The translations under genes and the position numbers were made by a program. The notes below the pieces were generated by a model. That model worked only from the letters and a program-made list of their open reading frames with translations, was not told the origin of the DNA and did not search any database. A stretch of DNA of 34,654 nt, taken from NCBI RefSeq assembly GCF_004799445.1, contig NZ_SSNA01000130.1:1-34654 (forward strand), written 5' to 3'. This DNA comes from Bradyrhizobium sp. (lineage in GTDB: Bacteria > Pseudomonadota > Alphaproteobacteria > Rhizobiales > Xanthobacteraceae). Shown piece after piece: positions 1 to 9,006 of this stretch; position 1 is the first letter of the stretch, and each line of letters starts with the position of its first letter.

Positions 1-708
1 CATCATGACGCCGTAGGGATCGCTCGGGAACGCGTCGGTCAGGAACGCGAAATTGTCCGGCGAACCTGCCGTCGCCTTGAGGCCGGCGAGCAGAATATCG
101 TCCTCCATGAAGGCCGAGGCGCGGCCGGTCTCGACCAGCAGGAAGGATTCGGCGTGATCCTTGCCCTGCAGGATCTTCATGCCAAGGCCTTTTTCCGCAT
201 TGAGCTTGGCAACGAACTGCGAGGTGTTGGTGCCTTGGGTCACCGCGACCGTCTTGCCTTTCAGATCATCGGTCGCCTTCAAGCCCGATGACTTCAGCGA
301 AATCCATTTGAACTGCGGCGCATAGAAAATCACCGAGTAGGCGACTTCCTGCTGGCGAGCGATGGTATTGGCGGTCGAGCCGCATTCGATATCGACCGTG
401 CCGTTCTTGACCAGGGGAATCCGGTTCGAGGAGTTGACCGCCTGATAGGTTACCTTGAGATCGGGCTGGCCGAGCCTGGCCTTGATTTTCGCAACGACGA
501 GGTTGCACAGATCGAGCGAAAAGCCGATCGGCTTCTGGCCGTCATCCAGGTAGGAGAACGGCACCGAGGAGTCGCGGTTGCCGATCGTGATGGCGCCGGA
601 ATCCTTGATTTTCTGCAGCGTGGGACCGAGGCTTTGCGCGGACGCGGCCCCCGGCGCGAACGCAAGCCCGAGACACAAAGTGGCGAGGCCAAAGGCGAGT
701 TTCGTCAT
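1..708 (-). CDS. GltI-like amino-acid ABC transporter substrate-binding protein (3' end beyond window)
   Basis: Periplasmic solute-binding protein of the glutamate/aspartate type, which would deliver amino acids to an ABC permease. The gene reads from ATG at 708 to the window edge with no stop, giving 236 residues of an expected ~300. Residues 1-24 form a signal peptide (MTK, hydrophobic core, cleavage after ASA). The mature part starts QSLGPTLQKIKDSG and carries family hallmarks: GNRDSSVPFSYLDDGQKPIGFS, NSSNRIPLVKNGTVDIECGS, DLKGKTVAVTQGTNTS, and ESFLLVETGRASAFMEDD. These match what I recall of E. coli GltI almost segment by segment. The upstream neighbour on the same strand is the aminotransferase (56-nt gap), so the protein may supply that enzyme's substrate. 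Ligand specificity is not readable from sequence. Confidence 0.88.
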   Translation of the reverse strand, partial: MTKLAFGLATLCLGLAFAPGAASAQSLGPTLQKIKDSGAITIGNRDSSVPFSYLDDGQKPIGFSLDLCNLVVAKIKARLGQPDLKVTYQAVNSSNRIPLVKNGTVDIECGSTANTIARQQEVAYSVIFYAPQFKWISLKSSGLKATDDLKGKTVAVTQGTNTSQFVAKLNAEKGLGMKILQGKDHAESFLLVETGRASAFMEDDILLAGLKATAGSPDNFAFLTDAFPSDPYGVMM

Positions 709-764
709 GGTGTACTTCCCCTCTTCCAGTATCCGCCGCTCGGGCGACGCGCTCGGCGGCAACC

Positions 765-2096
765 TCACCTGACCGATGCGACCGCCGCATCGACTGCATC
801 GCCGAGACGTTCGACGATCACATCCACTTGCCCCTTGTTCACGATGAACGGCGGAGCCAGCAGAACATGGTCTCCCCTGACGCCGTCGATCGTGCCACCC
901 ATCGGGTAGACGATCAGGCCGCGCGCCATGGCTTCGCGCTTGATCAGCGCGTTCAGCTTCAACTCGGGAGCAAAGGGCTGTTTGGAGTCGCAATCGGAAA
1001 CCAGCTCGACTCCCCGAAAAAGACCACGGCCGCGGATATCGCCGACGTGATGATGGCTGGCAAATCGCTCCTCCAGCCGGCGCTGCAGGTAGTCGCCCAT
1101 GGCGACGACATTGGCCAGCAACCCGTCGCGACGAATGACGTCCTGCACGGCGAGCCCGGCGGCGGCGGCCATCGGATGGCCCATATAGGTGTGGCCGTGC
1201 TGGAAGAAGCCCGACCCTTGCGAGAAGGCGTCGAAAATCTGTTTGCTGAGCAGGACGGCGCCAACGGGTTGATAGCCACCGCCGAGGCCCTTGGCGATCG
1301 CCATCAAATCCGGCGCAATGCCATCCTGTTCGCAGGCATGCAGCGTCCCGGTGCGGCCCATGCCGCACATCACTTCATCGAGAATGAGCAGCACGCCGTG
1401 ACGGTCGCAGATCGCGCGTATCCGCTTGAAGTAATCGGCAACCGGCGGCACCGCGCCCGAGGTCGCGCCGACCACCGTCTCGGCCACGAACGCGATGACC
1501 TGATCGGATCCGAGCTCGAGGATCTTGTCCTCGAGCGCATTTGCGGCGCGGGCTGCGTAGGCAGCGTCACTCTCGCCGGAATCCTGCAGGCGATAGGCGT
1601 AGCAGGGGTCGATATGGTGGGTTTCGATCAGCAGCGGGCGGAACTGGGCGCGGCGCCATTCGTTGCCGCCGGTTGCGAGCGCGCCCAGCGTGTTGCCGTG
1701 ATAGCTCTGGCGCCGCGCGATAATGTGCCGGCGCTGGGGTTCGCCCTTCTCCACGAAATACTGCCGCGCCATTTTCAGCGCCGCCTCGATCGCTTCCGAT
1801 CCTCCGCTCACCAGGTAAACGTGATCGATTCCCTTGGGGGCGGTCTCGATCAGCCGGTCCGCCAGCCTCTCGGCGACCTCGGTCGTGAAAAACGCGGTAT
1901 GGGCATAGGCGATCGCATCGAGTTGCTCGTGCAGGGCTGCAAGCACGTCCGGGTGGCCGTGGCCAAGACAGGACACCGCCGCGCCGCCGGATGCATCGAT
2001 GTAACTCTTGCCGTTGCGGTCGAACAGTTCGATGCCTCTGCCTCCCACGGCGACGGGCATCTCGGCATTGGCGGCACGGTGAAGAATATGGGTCAT
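765..2096 (-). CDS. class III PLP-dependent aminotransferase (aspartate aminotransferase family)
   Basis: A 443-residue fold-type I, class III transaminase, the expected length for the family. It transfers an amino group from an amine or omega-amino acid to a keto acid using pyridoxal phosphate. The PLP lysine is K269 in AIAKGLGGGY; D240-E241 in LILDEVMCGMGRTG is the cofactor-ring aspartate segment; SGGSEAIEAALKMAR (97-111) binds phosphate; SYHGNTLGA (131-139) is the usual aromatic/His segment. The ATG at 2096 overlaps the TGA of the upstream RpiR gene by four bases (ATGA), so the two are translationally coupled. A longer reading frame continues upstream to 2528 but runs through rpiR and is not supported. 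The physiological substrate cannot be told from sequence. Control by the adjacent RpiR regulator is an inference from context. Confidence 0.9.
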   Translation of the reverse strand: MTHILHRAANAEMPVAVGGRGIELFDRNGKSYIDASGGAAVSCLGHGHPDVLAALHEQLDAIAYAHTAFFTTEVAERLADRLIETAPKGIDHVYLVSGGSEAIEAALKMARQYFVEKGEPQRRHIIARRQSYHGNTLGALATGGNEWRRAQFRPLLIETHHIDPCYAYRLQDSGESDAAYAARAANALEDKILELGSDQVIAFVAETVVGATSGAVPPVADYFKRIRAICDRHGVLLILDEVMCGMGRTGTLHACEQDGIAPDLMAIAKGLGGGYQPVGAVLLSKQIFDAFSQGSGFFQHGHTYMGHPMAAAAGLAVQDVIRRDGLLANVVAMGDYLQRRLEERFASHHHVGDIRGRGLFRGVELVSDCDSKQPFAPELKLNALIKREAMARGLIVYPMGGTIDGVRGDHVLLAPPFIVNKGQVDVIVERLGDAVDAAVASVR

Positions 2097-2983
2097 GATG
2101 ATTTTTTGCTGCCCTTCGGCTTCAGGTGCGTATTCAAGGCCGCCAGGTGCTCGTCCGAATGCCGAAGCGAAGCGAGGGCGTCGTTGCCGCCGCGTCCGGC
2201 GATAACGGCGCCTAGAACTTCGGCAACGGCGAAGGCCGGCGACATGGCGTGGAAAAATGACGGGCTCTCGGTCGGGACGATGACCGCGTGTTGCGCAATC
2301 TGCGCAAGCGGCGCGACCTCGCTGTCCGTGATCGCGACCACCGCCACGCCCTGCTCCACGGCATATTCCGCCAGTTCCACCGTCAGGCGCGTGTACGGCA
2401 TCACGCTTGCGACGAGAAGAACATCCCGGCTCGTCGCCTTCGACAAGACGTCTGCGCCGGTTGCGGCAATACCGTCGATATGGATCGAACGGTCGCCGAC
2501 CAGCGTGAGGATATAGTGCAGATGCCATGCGACCGAGTGGCTCGAACGCAATCCAAGGCAGTAAATCCGGCGCGCCGACGCCAATGCCCTGGCGGCAGTC
2601 ACAAGGCGTTCGAGGCTGGCCGGTGTTGCGAGCTGATCAATCTGCCTGCCGATCGAATTCAGCATGTCGGCGGCCAGTGCCTTGTCGCCCTTCAGCTTCT
2701 GGCTGACCACCTGGACGCCAGCCTTGCCGGCGAAACCGATATCGCCGTCGCGCACGGCGGCGGCGTACAGCTCGCGCACATCGTCATAGCCGTCCATGCC
2801 GAGACGCTTTGCGAGCCGGGTCATCGTCGCCGGTTGAACCCCTGCCTGACGCGCCTGCTCGCGCATCGACAGCAGCGCCACATCGCGCGGCCGGTCGAGC
2901 ACGTATCTGGCCCCAGCCTGCAATTGCACAGGCATGGTGTCGAACGCCTTGATGATCTGCTCGGTCAGCGGGCCGTGCGCCAT
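2093..2983 (-). CDS. RpiR/MurR-family transcriptional regulator
   Basis: A 296-residue regulator with the two-part RpiR plan. Residues ~1-80 form the N-terminal helix-turn-helix (QARQAGVQPATMTRLAKRLG, with DGYDDVRELY following), and residues ~125-260 form a SIS domain that senses a phosphorylated sugar or related small molecule (RIYCLGLRSSHSVAWHLHY, DVLLVASVMPYTRLTVEL, VVAITDSEVAPLA). It is the first gene of the minus-strand unit rpiR-aminotransferase-gltI and is divergent from hemA across 378 bp. The stop codon overlaps the aminotransferase start. In this family the regulator usually controls its own operon; the imperfect dyad at 3014-3029, about 30 nt upstream of the start, is a possible operator. 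The inducer is unknown; the neighbours suggest an amine or amino compound rather than a sugar. Confidence 0.9.
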   Translation of the reverse strand: MAHGPLTEQIIKAFDTMPVQLQAGARYVLDRPRDVALLSMREQARQAGVQPATMTRLAKRLGMDGYDDVRELYAAAVRDGDIGFAGKAGVQVVSQKLKGDKALAADMLNSIGRQIDQLATPASLERLVTAARALASARRIYCLGLRSSHSVAWHLHYILTLVGDRSIHIDGIAATGADVLSKATSRDVLLVASVMPYTRLTVELAEYAVEQGVAVVAITDSEVAPLAQIAQHAVIVPTESPSFFHAMSPAFAVAEVLGAVIAGRGGNDALASLRHSDEHLAALNTHLKPKGSKKSS

Positions 2984-3013
2984 GCCCCATCCTAACCCCG
3001 CATGTTCCGCTTT

Positions 3014-3029
3014 TGCAACAAATGTTTCA
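3014..3029. promoter_or_regulatory. imperfect dyad, candidate RpiR operator
   Basis: TGCAACA (3014-3020), two-base spacer, TGTTTCA (3023-3029): the half-sites are reverse complements except for one base. It sits 31 nt upstream of the rpiR ATG, where an autoregulator would act. The RpiR link is inferred from position only. Confidence 0.35.
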
Positions 3030-3259
3030 TTCTATTTGAGATTAATCCAATTGGATCGTTTCAGGGTTCATGCAATCCCCGGTTGGCGCCGCTGGATGGA
3101 TCGCCCCGACACCTGCATCCAATCGACGGAAAATTCGCGGCTGAAGCACCCGAACTCGTGCTGCGTTTGGGGATCATCTGCCTCTCGGAAAATGCAGAGG
3201 ACGGCAAAATGCTTTCGGCCGCCCGCTCAGGACCGATTTGCCCGAGGCGCTACCCCGGC

Positions 3260-3273
3260 TTGATCCGGATCAA
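3260..3273 (+). promoter_or_regulatory. FixK/FNR-type box upstream of hemA
   Basis: TTGAT-CCGG-ATCAA is a perfect match to the 14-bp FNR/FixK consensus (TTGAT N4 ATCAA). It is centred 95 nt upstream of the hemA ATG. A site centred near -41.5 would put the transcription start near 3308, leaving a ~50-nt leader; an AT-rich TTAATC-like stretch at ~3295-3300 is in the -10 position. Oxygen- and FixK-dependent hemA expression is known in Bradyrhizobium japonicum. Confidence 0.78.
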
Positions 3274-3361
3274 CGCACCGATTCCCGCTCGACATTAATC
3301 GTAGAAACGCTCTAAAAAGGCCAAGCCGCTCCGGCCCAGGCTCCCTTTCAGGTCCTTTGCG

Positions 3362-4591
3362 ATGGATTACAGTCAGTTCTTCAGTGCCGCCCTCAATCGC
3401 CTGCATGACGAGCGGCGTTACCGGGTTTTCGCCGATCTCGAGCGTATCGCCGGCCGGTTCCCGCACGCGGTGTGGCATTCCCCGAAGGGGCCGCGCAATG
3501 TCGTGATCTGGTGCTCCAACGATTATCTCGGCATGGGCCAGCACCCGAAAGTGATTGGCGCCATGGTCGAGACCGCCACCAGGGTGGGCACCGGGGCCGG
3601 CGGCACCCGCAACATCGCGGGCACCCATCACCCGCTGGTGCAGCTCGAGCAGGAACTGGCCGATCTGCATGGCAAGGAAGCTGCATTGCTGTTCACCTCG
3701 GGTTATGTCTCCAACCAGACCGGCATTGCGACCATCGCCAAGCTGATCCCGAACTGCCTGATCCTGTCGGATGAGCTCAACCACAATTCGATGATCGAAG
3801 GGATCCGTCAGTCCGGCTGCGAGCGCCAGGTGTTCCGCCACAACGACATGGCGCATCTCGAGGAATTGCTGCGCGCCGCGGGTCCGGACCGGCCGAAGCT
3901 GATCGCCTGCGAGAGTCTTTATTCTATGGACGGCGATATCGCGCCGCTTTCGAAGATCTGCGATCTCGCCGAACGCTACGGCGCCATGACCTACGTCGAC
4001 GAGGTTCATGCCGTGGGCATGTATGGTCCGCGCGGCGGCGGCATTGCCGAGCGTGACGGGGTCATGCATCGCATCGATATTCTGGAGGGCACGCTCGCCA
4101 AGGCCTTTGGCTGTCTCGGCGGCTATATCGCCGGAACTTCCGAGGTGATCGACGCCGTGCGGTCCTACGCGCCCGGCTTTATCTTCACCACCGCGCTGCC
4201 GCCCGCGATCTGTTCGGCGGCGACGGCTGCGATCCGGCACCTCAAGACCTCGAGCTGGGAGCGCGAACGCCACCAGGATCGCGCTGCCCGCGTCAAGGCA
4301 ATCCTGACCGCCGCGGGCTTGCCGGTGATGTCGAGCGACACCCACATCGTGCCGCTGTTCGTCGGCGACCCCGAAAAGTGCAAACGGGCCTGCGATATCC
4401 TGCTGGAAGAGCACGGTATCTACATCCAGCCGATCAACTATCCGACGGTGGCCAAAGGCTCCGAGCGGCTGCGGATCACGCCCTCGCCCTATCACGACGA
4501 CGGGTTGATCGATCTGCTCGCCGAAGCTCTGGTGCAGGTCTGGGATCGTCTCGGCCTGCCGCTTCGGGAAAAATCGCTGGCGGCCGAATAG
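3362..4591 (+). CDS. hemA: 5-aminolevulinate synthase
   Basis: A 409-residue PLP enzyme that condenses glycine with succinyl-CoA to give 5-aminolevulinate, the first step of tetrapyrrole synthesis by the C4 (Shemin) route used by alphaproteobacteria. It starts [20 protein letters not shown], as typical HemA does. Family motifs: [13 protein letters not shown] near residue 50, [13 protein letters not shown] (glycine-rich, ~78-90), [41 protein letters not shown], and the Schiff-base lysine K247 in [14 protein letters not shown]-terminal [12 protein letters not shown] and [10 protein letters not shown] are also diagnostic. The gene stands alone, divergent from rpiR, behind the FixK/FNR box at 3260-3273, which implies induction at low oxygen to supply heme. 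The Shine-Dalgarno is weak (AGG at ~3351). Full length, no anomalies. Confidence 0.97.
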   Translation: MDYSQFFSAALNRLHDERRYRVFADLERIAGRFPHAVWHSPKGPRNVVIWCSNDYLGMGQHPKVIGAMVETATRVGTGAGGTRNIAGTHHPLVQLEQELADLHGKEAALLFTSGYVSNQTGIATIAKLIPNCLILSDELNHNSMIEGIRQSGCERQVFRHNDMAHLEELLRAAGPDRPKLIACESLYSMDGDIAPLSKICDLAERYGAMTYVDEVHAVGMYGPRGGGIAERDGVMHRIDILEGTLAKAFGCLGGYIAGTSEVIDAVRSYAPGFIFTTALPPAICSAATAAIRHLKTSSWERERHQDRAARVKAILTAAGLPVMSSDTHIVPLFVGDPEKCKRACDILLEEHGIYIQPINYPTVAKGSERLRITPSPYHDDGLIDLLAEALVQVWDRLGLPLREKSLAAE

Positions 4592-4746
4592 CGTTAACGT
4601 CAGCCGCCTGCGGCATTAACCCGGATCCCGGCCGGTGACGCACCGTGCTTTGTCGGTCCGATCCGGCTATACTCTCCCTTGCGACGATGGTCGTTTGCGG
4701 CAGCGCCGGACCAATCGCGCGCCGAATATGAAGGGAGCAAGCCGCG

Positions 4747-7700
4747 ATGCTGCACGACTGGGGCGTGATCGCAGCCGCCTTCGGCTACATCGGGTTCCTG
4801 TTTTTCGTTGCCAGCTACGGCGACCGGCTGTCGCCGACGCAGCGCGGCCGCGCCAGCGCGCTGATCTATCCACTATCGCTGGCGATCTATTGCACCTCCT
4901 GGACGTTCTTCGGCTCGGTCGGGTTCGCCACCCGCACCAGCGTCGACTTTCTTGCGATCTATATCGGCCCAATCCTGATGATCGCGCTCTGCACGCCGCT
5001 GCTGCGCCGCGTGATCCAGCTGGCAAAATCGCAGAACATCACCTCGATCGCCGATTTCATCGCCGCACGCTACGGCAAGAGCCAGGCAGTCGCCGCCACC
5101 GTGGCCCTGATCGCGATCATCGGATCGGTTCCCTACATCGCCCTCCAGCTCAAGGCCGTGGCGTCGTCGCTTGAAACAATCCTGAGCGAAGACCAGGCCT
5201 TCTCGGCGATTCCGATCGTCGGCGACATCGCGCTGATCACCACGCTGGCGATGGCGGCGTTCGCGGTGCTGTTCGGAACCCGTCAGGCCGACGCGACCGA
5301 ACACCAGCATGGCCTGATGCTGGCGGTCGCCACCGAATCCATCGTCAAACTGATCGCCTTTATCGCCGCCGGCGCATTCGTCACCTTCTGGATGTTCACG
5401 CCCGTCGAGCTGGTCGAGCGCGCGATGAAAACCCCCGAAGCGGTACGCGCCATCGACTACACGCCGTCGATCGGCAATTTTCTCACCATGGTGCTGTTGT
5501 CGTTTTGCGCGATCATGCTGCTGCCGCGCCAGTTTCACGTCAGCGTGGTCGAGAATTCCAGCGACGCCGAAGTAGGCCGGGCGCGCTGGCTGTTCCCGCT
5601 GTATCTGGTGGCGATAAACCTGTTCGTGATTCCGATCGCGCTCGCCGGACTCGTGATCTTTCCATTCGGCGCCGTCGACAGTGACATGTATGTGCTGGCG
5701 CTGCCGATGGAGGGGAATGCGCCATTGCTCAGCGTCGGCGTCTTTATCGGAGGGCTGTCGGCCGCCACCGCGATGGTGATCGTGGAGTGCGTCGCGCTTT
5801 CGGTCATGGTTTCGAACGATATTGTCATGCCGCTGGTGCTGCAGCGCGGCCGCGAGTCCCGCGCCGGCCAGAAGGACTTCGGCGACTTCCTGCTCGGGGT
5901 TCGCCGCTTCGCGATCCTGGCGATCATGGCGATGGCCTATTCCTACTATCACGTGCTCGGCAACACCCAATTGGCGGCGATCGGTCTGCTGTCCTTCGCG
6001 GCCATCGCCCAGCTTGCGCCGGCGTTCTTCGGCGGCCTGTTCTGGCAGCGTGCGACCGCGCGGGGCGCCATGGGGGGCATGCTGGTCGGCGTCGCCATGT
6101 GGATCTACACGCTGTTTCTGCCGAGTTTCCTGGAGGGCAATACCGCCGGCTTGCTATTGCTGCAGCACGGTCCATTCGGTATCGAGGCGCTACGTCCGCA
6201 GGCGCTGTTCGGCGCCGATTTGCCGCCGCTGCTGCATGGCGTGCTGTGGTCGCTTTCGCTCAACCTCCTGGCCTACATCGTGCTTTCGCTTGCGCGACAA
6301 CCGTCCTCGATCGAGCGATTGCAGGCGGACCTGTTTGTGTCCACCGGACTGGCGCCGATGACGCCGACGTTCCGGCGCTGGCGCACCACGGTGACAGTGC
6401 AGGACATTGAGAGCACGGTGGCGCAATATCTGGGCCCCGATCGCGCCCACCATTCGTTCGAGGCCTTTGCCGTCACCCACAACACCCGTCTCGACCCGGC
6501 GGCGCCAGCCGATTTTGAATTGCTGCAGCACGCCGAACATCTGATCGCATCCTCGATCGGGGCGGCGTCTTCGCGCCTGGTGATGTCGCTGTTGCTGCGC
6601 AAGCGCACCGTCTCGGCCAAGGCCGCCCTCAAACTGCTCGACGACTCCCACGCCGCGCTTCATTTCAACCGCGAGATATTGCAGACCGCGCTGAACCATG
6701 TGCGGCAAGGCATCGCCGTGTTCGACGCGGATCTGCAGTTGATCTGTTCCAACCGGCAGTTCGGCGAAATCCTCGGGTTACCGCCGCACCTGGTCCAGAT
6801 CGGGATCCCGTTGCGGGAAATTCTCGAATTCATGGCGGCCATCAGCCCCACCGGCTTCGGCGACGGTGACGCCCTGACGGAAAGGCGGCTGGCCGCTTAC
6901 ACCACCGAAGGCGAGCCATATCTGGAACGCCTGCCGGATCGGCATATGGTGATCGAGGTGCGCTCCAACCGGATGCCCGGCGGCGGACTCGTCATCACCT
7001 TTTCCGACGTCACCCCCTCCTTCGAGGCTGCCGAAGCACTGGAGCGCGCCAACGCCACGCTGGAAAAGCGCGTGCGGGACCGGACCGAAGAACTGACCCG
7101 CCTGAATTCGGAACTGGCGCTGGCCAAGAGCACCGCCGAGGATGCCAGCATCTCGAAGACGCGGTTCCTGGCGGCGGCGAGCCACGACATCCTTCAGCCA
7201 TTGAATGCGGCGCGGCTTTACGTGACCAGCCTCGTGGAGCGCCAGAACGGCGGCGAGGATTCGCGGCTGGTTGAAAACATCGACGATTCCCTGGAAGCGA
7301 TCGAAGAGATCCTCGGGGCGCTTCTGGATATTTCCAGGCTCGACGCCGGAGCCATGACGACATCGATCACGAGTTTCAAGATCGGCGATCTGATGCGTTC
7401 GCTGGAGATCGAATTCGCGCCGATCGCGAGGGCCAAGGGGTTGAAGCTGACCTTCGTGCCCAGTTCGCTGCCGGTGGAGTCCGATCGTCTGCTGCTGCGG
7501 CGGCTGTTGCAGAACCTGATCTCCAACGCCATCAAATATACCCCGCGCGGGCGGGTGCTGGTCGGCTGCCGGCGCCACGGCCAAAGCTTGCAGATCGGCA
7601 TCTACGACACCGGCGTCGGCATTCCGATTCTCAAGCGCGGCGAGATCTTCAAGGAATTTCACCGGCTGGAGCAGGGCGCGCGGATCGCGCGGGGCCTCGG

Positions 7701-8256
7701 GCTGGGGCTGTCGATCGTCGAACGGCTCGCCCGCGTCCTCAACCACGGCATTGCGCTCGACGCCAATGTCAGCGGCGGCTCGTTCTTTTCGGTAACGGTG
7801 CCGACCGCGAAGGCCGTCAATCACACCACGGCCGTCACCAGCGCGACGCCGCTTTCCAGGACGCCGATGAGCGGCTCCCTGATTGTCTGCATTGAAAACG
7901 ATGCCGCGATCCTCGACGGCATGAAGACGCTGCTGACCGCCTGGGACGCCGAGGTGATCGCAGTGGCCGATCCCGACGCCGCCACCGAGGCGATCGAGGC
8001 CGCGGGCAAGCGGGTGACCGGTCTGCTGGTCGATTATCATCTCGATCGCGGCAATGGCATCGCCGCGATCCGGGACATTCGCCGCCGGTTCGGCGACGGC
8101 ATTCCGGCCATCCTGATCACCGCGGACCGCAGTCCGCATGTGCGGGCCGCGGCGCGGGAGGAAAACATCGCGGTGCTCAACAAGCCGGTCAAGCCAGCGT
8201 CACTGCGAGCCTTGCTCGGCCAGTGGCGCGCGCAGCAGATGATAGCGGCAGAATAG
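4747..8256 (+). CDS. hybrid sensor histidine kinase with SSS (Na+/solute symporter) sensor domain and receiver
   Basis: A 1169-residue membrane sensor. Residues ~1-500 form a sodium:solute symporter-family module with about a dozen hydrophobic segments (AAFGYIGFLFFVASYGDR at the start; SIADFIAARYGKSQ near 100). A PAS-like region follows at ~635-755 (QGIAVFDADLQLICSNRQF), then a coiled coil (~760-800, LEKRVRDRTEELTRLNSEL). The HisKA phospho-acceptor is H813 in AAASHDILQPLNAARL. The HATPase domain (~870-1030) has LLQNLISNAIKYTPRG, DTGVGI and GLGLGLSIVERLA. A receiver domain (~1050-1165) has phospho-acceptor D1096 in LLVDYHLDRG and conserved K in NKPVKP. No HPt domain is present. AAGGGAG lies 9 nt before the ATG. 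The architecture recalls CbrA-type and NahK-like kinases, in which the transporter part may sense or move a substrate. A LuxR-type response regulator faces it 72 bp downstream and is the likely partner. The ligand is unknown. Confidence 0.93.
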   Translation: MLHDWGVIAAAFGYIGFLFFVASYGDRLSPTQRGRASALIYPLSLAIYCTSWTFFGSVGFATRTSVDFLAIYIGPILMIALCTPLLRRVIQLAKSQNITSIADFIAARYGKSQAVAATVALIAIIGSVPYIALQLKAVASSLETILSEDQAFSAIPIVGDIALITTLAMAAFAVLFGTRQADATEHQHGLMLAVATESIVKLIAFIAAGAFVTFWMFTPVELVERAMKTPEAVRAIDYTPSIGNFLTMVLLSFCAIMLLPRQFHVSVVENSSDAEVGRARWLFPLYLVAINLFVIPIALAGLVIFPFGAVDSDMYVLALPMEGNAPLLSVGVFIGGLSAATAMVIVECVALSVMVSNDIVMPLVLQRGRESRAGQKDFGDFLLGVRRFAILAIMAMAYSYYHVLGNTQLAAIGLLSFAAIAQLAPAFFGGLFWQRATARGAMGGMLVGVAMWIYTLFLPSFLEGNTAGLLLLQHGPFGIEALRPQALFGADLPPLLHGVLWSLSLNLLAYIVLSLARQPSSIERLQADLFVSTGLAPMTPTFRRWRTTVTVQDIESTVAQYLGPDRAHHSFEAFAVTHNTRLDPAAPADFELLQHAEHLIASSIGAASSRLVMSLLLRKRTVSAKAALKLLDDSHAALHFNREILQTALNHVRQGIAVFDADLQLICSNRQFGEILGLPPHLVQIGIPLREILEFMAAISPTGFGDGDALTERRLAAYTTEGEPYLERLPDRHMVIEVRSNRMPGGGLVITFSDVTPSFEAAEALERANATLEKRVRDRTEELTRLNSELALAKSTAEDASISKTRFLAAASHDILQPLNAARLYVTSLVERQNGGEDSRLVENIDDSLEAIEEILGALLDISRLDAGAMTTSITSFKIGDLMRSLEIEFAPIARAKGLKLTFVPSSLPVESDRLLLRRLLQNLISNAIKYTPRGRVLVGCRRHGQSLQIGIYDTGVGIPILKRGEIFKEFHRLEQGARIARGLGLGLSIVERLARVLNHGIALDANVSGGSFFSVTVPTAKAVNHTTAVTSATPLSRTPMSGSLIVCIENDAAILDGMKTLLTAWDAEVIAVADPDAATEAIEAAGKRVTGLLVDYHLDRGNGIAAIRDIRRRFGDGIPAILITADRSPHVRAAAREENIAVLNKPVKPASLRALLGQWRAQQMIAAE

Positions 8257-8328
8257 CCCTTCTCCCCGCCCGCGCCCTTGCGCGGAGAGGTGCATCGAGC
8301 GCGCGTAGTCGCCGGAAGGCGGGGCGCC

Positions 8329-9006
8329 TTATTGCGGTGACGGCGTGCCCTGCCGCCATTGGCCGCCGGCGATTTTCGCCGCGGCGATCACGGCCTGGGT
8401 GCGGCTCTCGACGCCGAGCTTTTGCAGGATCGCCGATACATGCGCCTTGATCGTTGCCTCCGACACGCCAAGCTCGTAGGCGATCTGCTTGTTGAGCAGG
8501 CCTTCCGACAGCATCATCAGCACCCGCACCTGCTGTGGGGTCAGCGTCACCAGCCGGTCGCGAAGGCGCGTCATCTCCGGATCGGCGGCGGATGACAGGT
8601 CGGTGTCGGGCGGTATCCAGACGTCGCCATCCATCACCTTCATGATCGCATCACGCAGCGTGTCGACGCCGAAACGCTTCGGAATGAACCCGGAAGCGCC
8701 GAAATCCAGCGACCTTCGGATGGTGCCCCCGTCGTCGCTGGCGGACACGATCACCACCGGAATGGCGGGATATTGCGCGCGCAGATAAATCAGGCCGGAG
8801 AAGCCCGAAATGCCGGGCATGGTCAGATCGAGCAGGACCAGATCGACATCGGAATCCTGCTCAAGCAGCGCGGTCAATTCCTCAAACGATCCCGCCTCGT
8901 CGATCCTGGCGGACGTCACGACGCTCGCGACCGCCTGCCGCAAGGCATCGCGGAACAACGGATGATCATCGGCGATAACGAGGTGGGTGCTGGCAGCGGC
9001 AGTCAT
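8329..9006 (-). CDS. NarL/FixJ-family response regulator (REC + LuxR HTH)
   Basis: A 225-residue two-domain regulator. The receiver has acidic pair DD (13-14, VIADDHPLFRDA), phospho-acceptor D60 in VLLDLTMPGISG, and the conserved lysine in ASGFIPKRF. The DNA-binding domain (~150-215) reads LTPQQVRVLMMLSEGLLNKQIAYELGVSEATIKAHVSAILQKL, a textbook GerE/LuxR helix-turn-helix. The gene is convergent with the hybrid kinase, their stops 72 bp apart, so it is the natural phosphorelay partner, although no phosphotransfer protein is encoded nearby. Upstream it is divergent from the MFS transporter across 374 bp, making that transporter a possible target. The ribosome binding site before the ATG at 9006 is weak. 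Confidence 0.93.
   Translation of the reverse strand: MTAAASTHLVIADDHPLFRDALRQAVASVVTSARIDEAGSFEELTALLEQDSDVDLVLLDLTMPGISGFSGLIYLRAQYPAIPVVIVSASDDGGTIRRSLDFGASGFIPKRFGVDTLRDAIMKVMDGDVWIPPDTDLSSAADPEMTRLRDRLVTLTPQQVRVLMMLSEGLLNKQIAYELGVSEATIKAHVSAILQKLGVESRTQAVIAAAKIAGGQWRQGTPSPQ

Larger units (their letters stand above)
2984..3361. promoter_or_regulatory. divergent intergenic region rpiR / hemA
   Basis: 378 bp with no convincing gene. It is relatively AT-rich at 3010-3060. It holds the imperfect dyad at 3014-3029, a perfect 12-bp palindrome at 3045-3056 (ATCCAA then TTGGAT), and the FixK/FNR box at 3260-3273. Two overlapping short plus-strand frames (2934-3263 and 3002-3298) look random and carry no recognisable domain. 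The region should contain the rpiR promoter (minus) and the hemA promoter (plus). Confidence 0.6.

Noticed and set aside
828..2516. 562-codon open frame on the plus strand
   Set aside because: Antisense to the aminotransferase and rpiR; the translation has no domain. Typical high-GC shadow frame.
3227..4495. 422-codon minus-strand frame opposite hemA
   Set aside because: No domain, no ribosome binding site, full overlap with a certain gene.
6778..8139. 453-codon minus-strand frame opposite the hybrid kinase
   Set aside because: Shadow frame with low-complexity composition.
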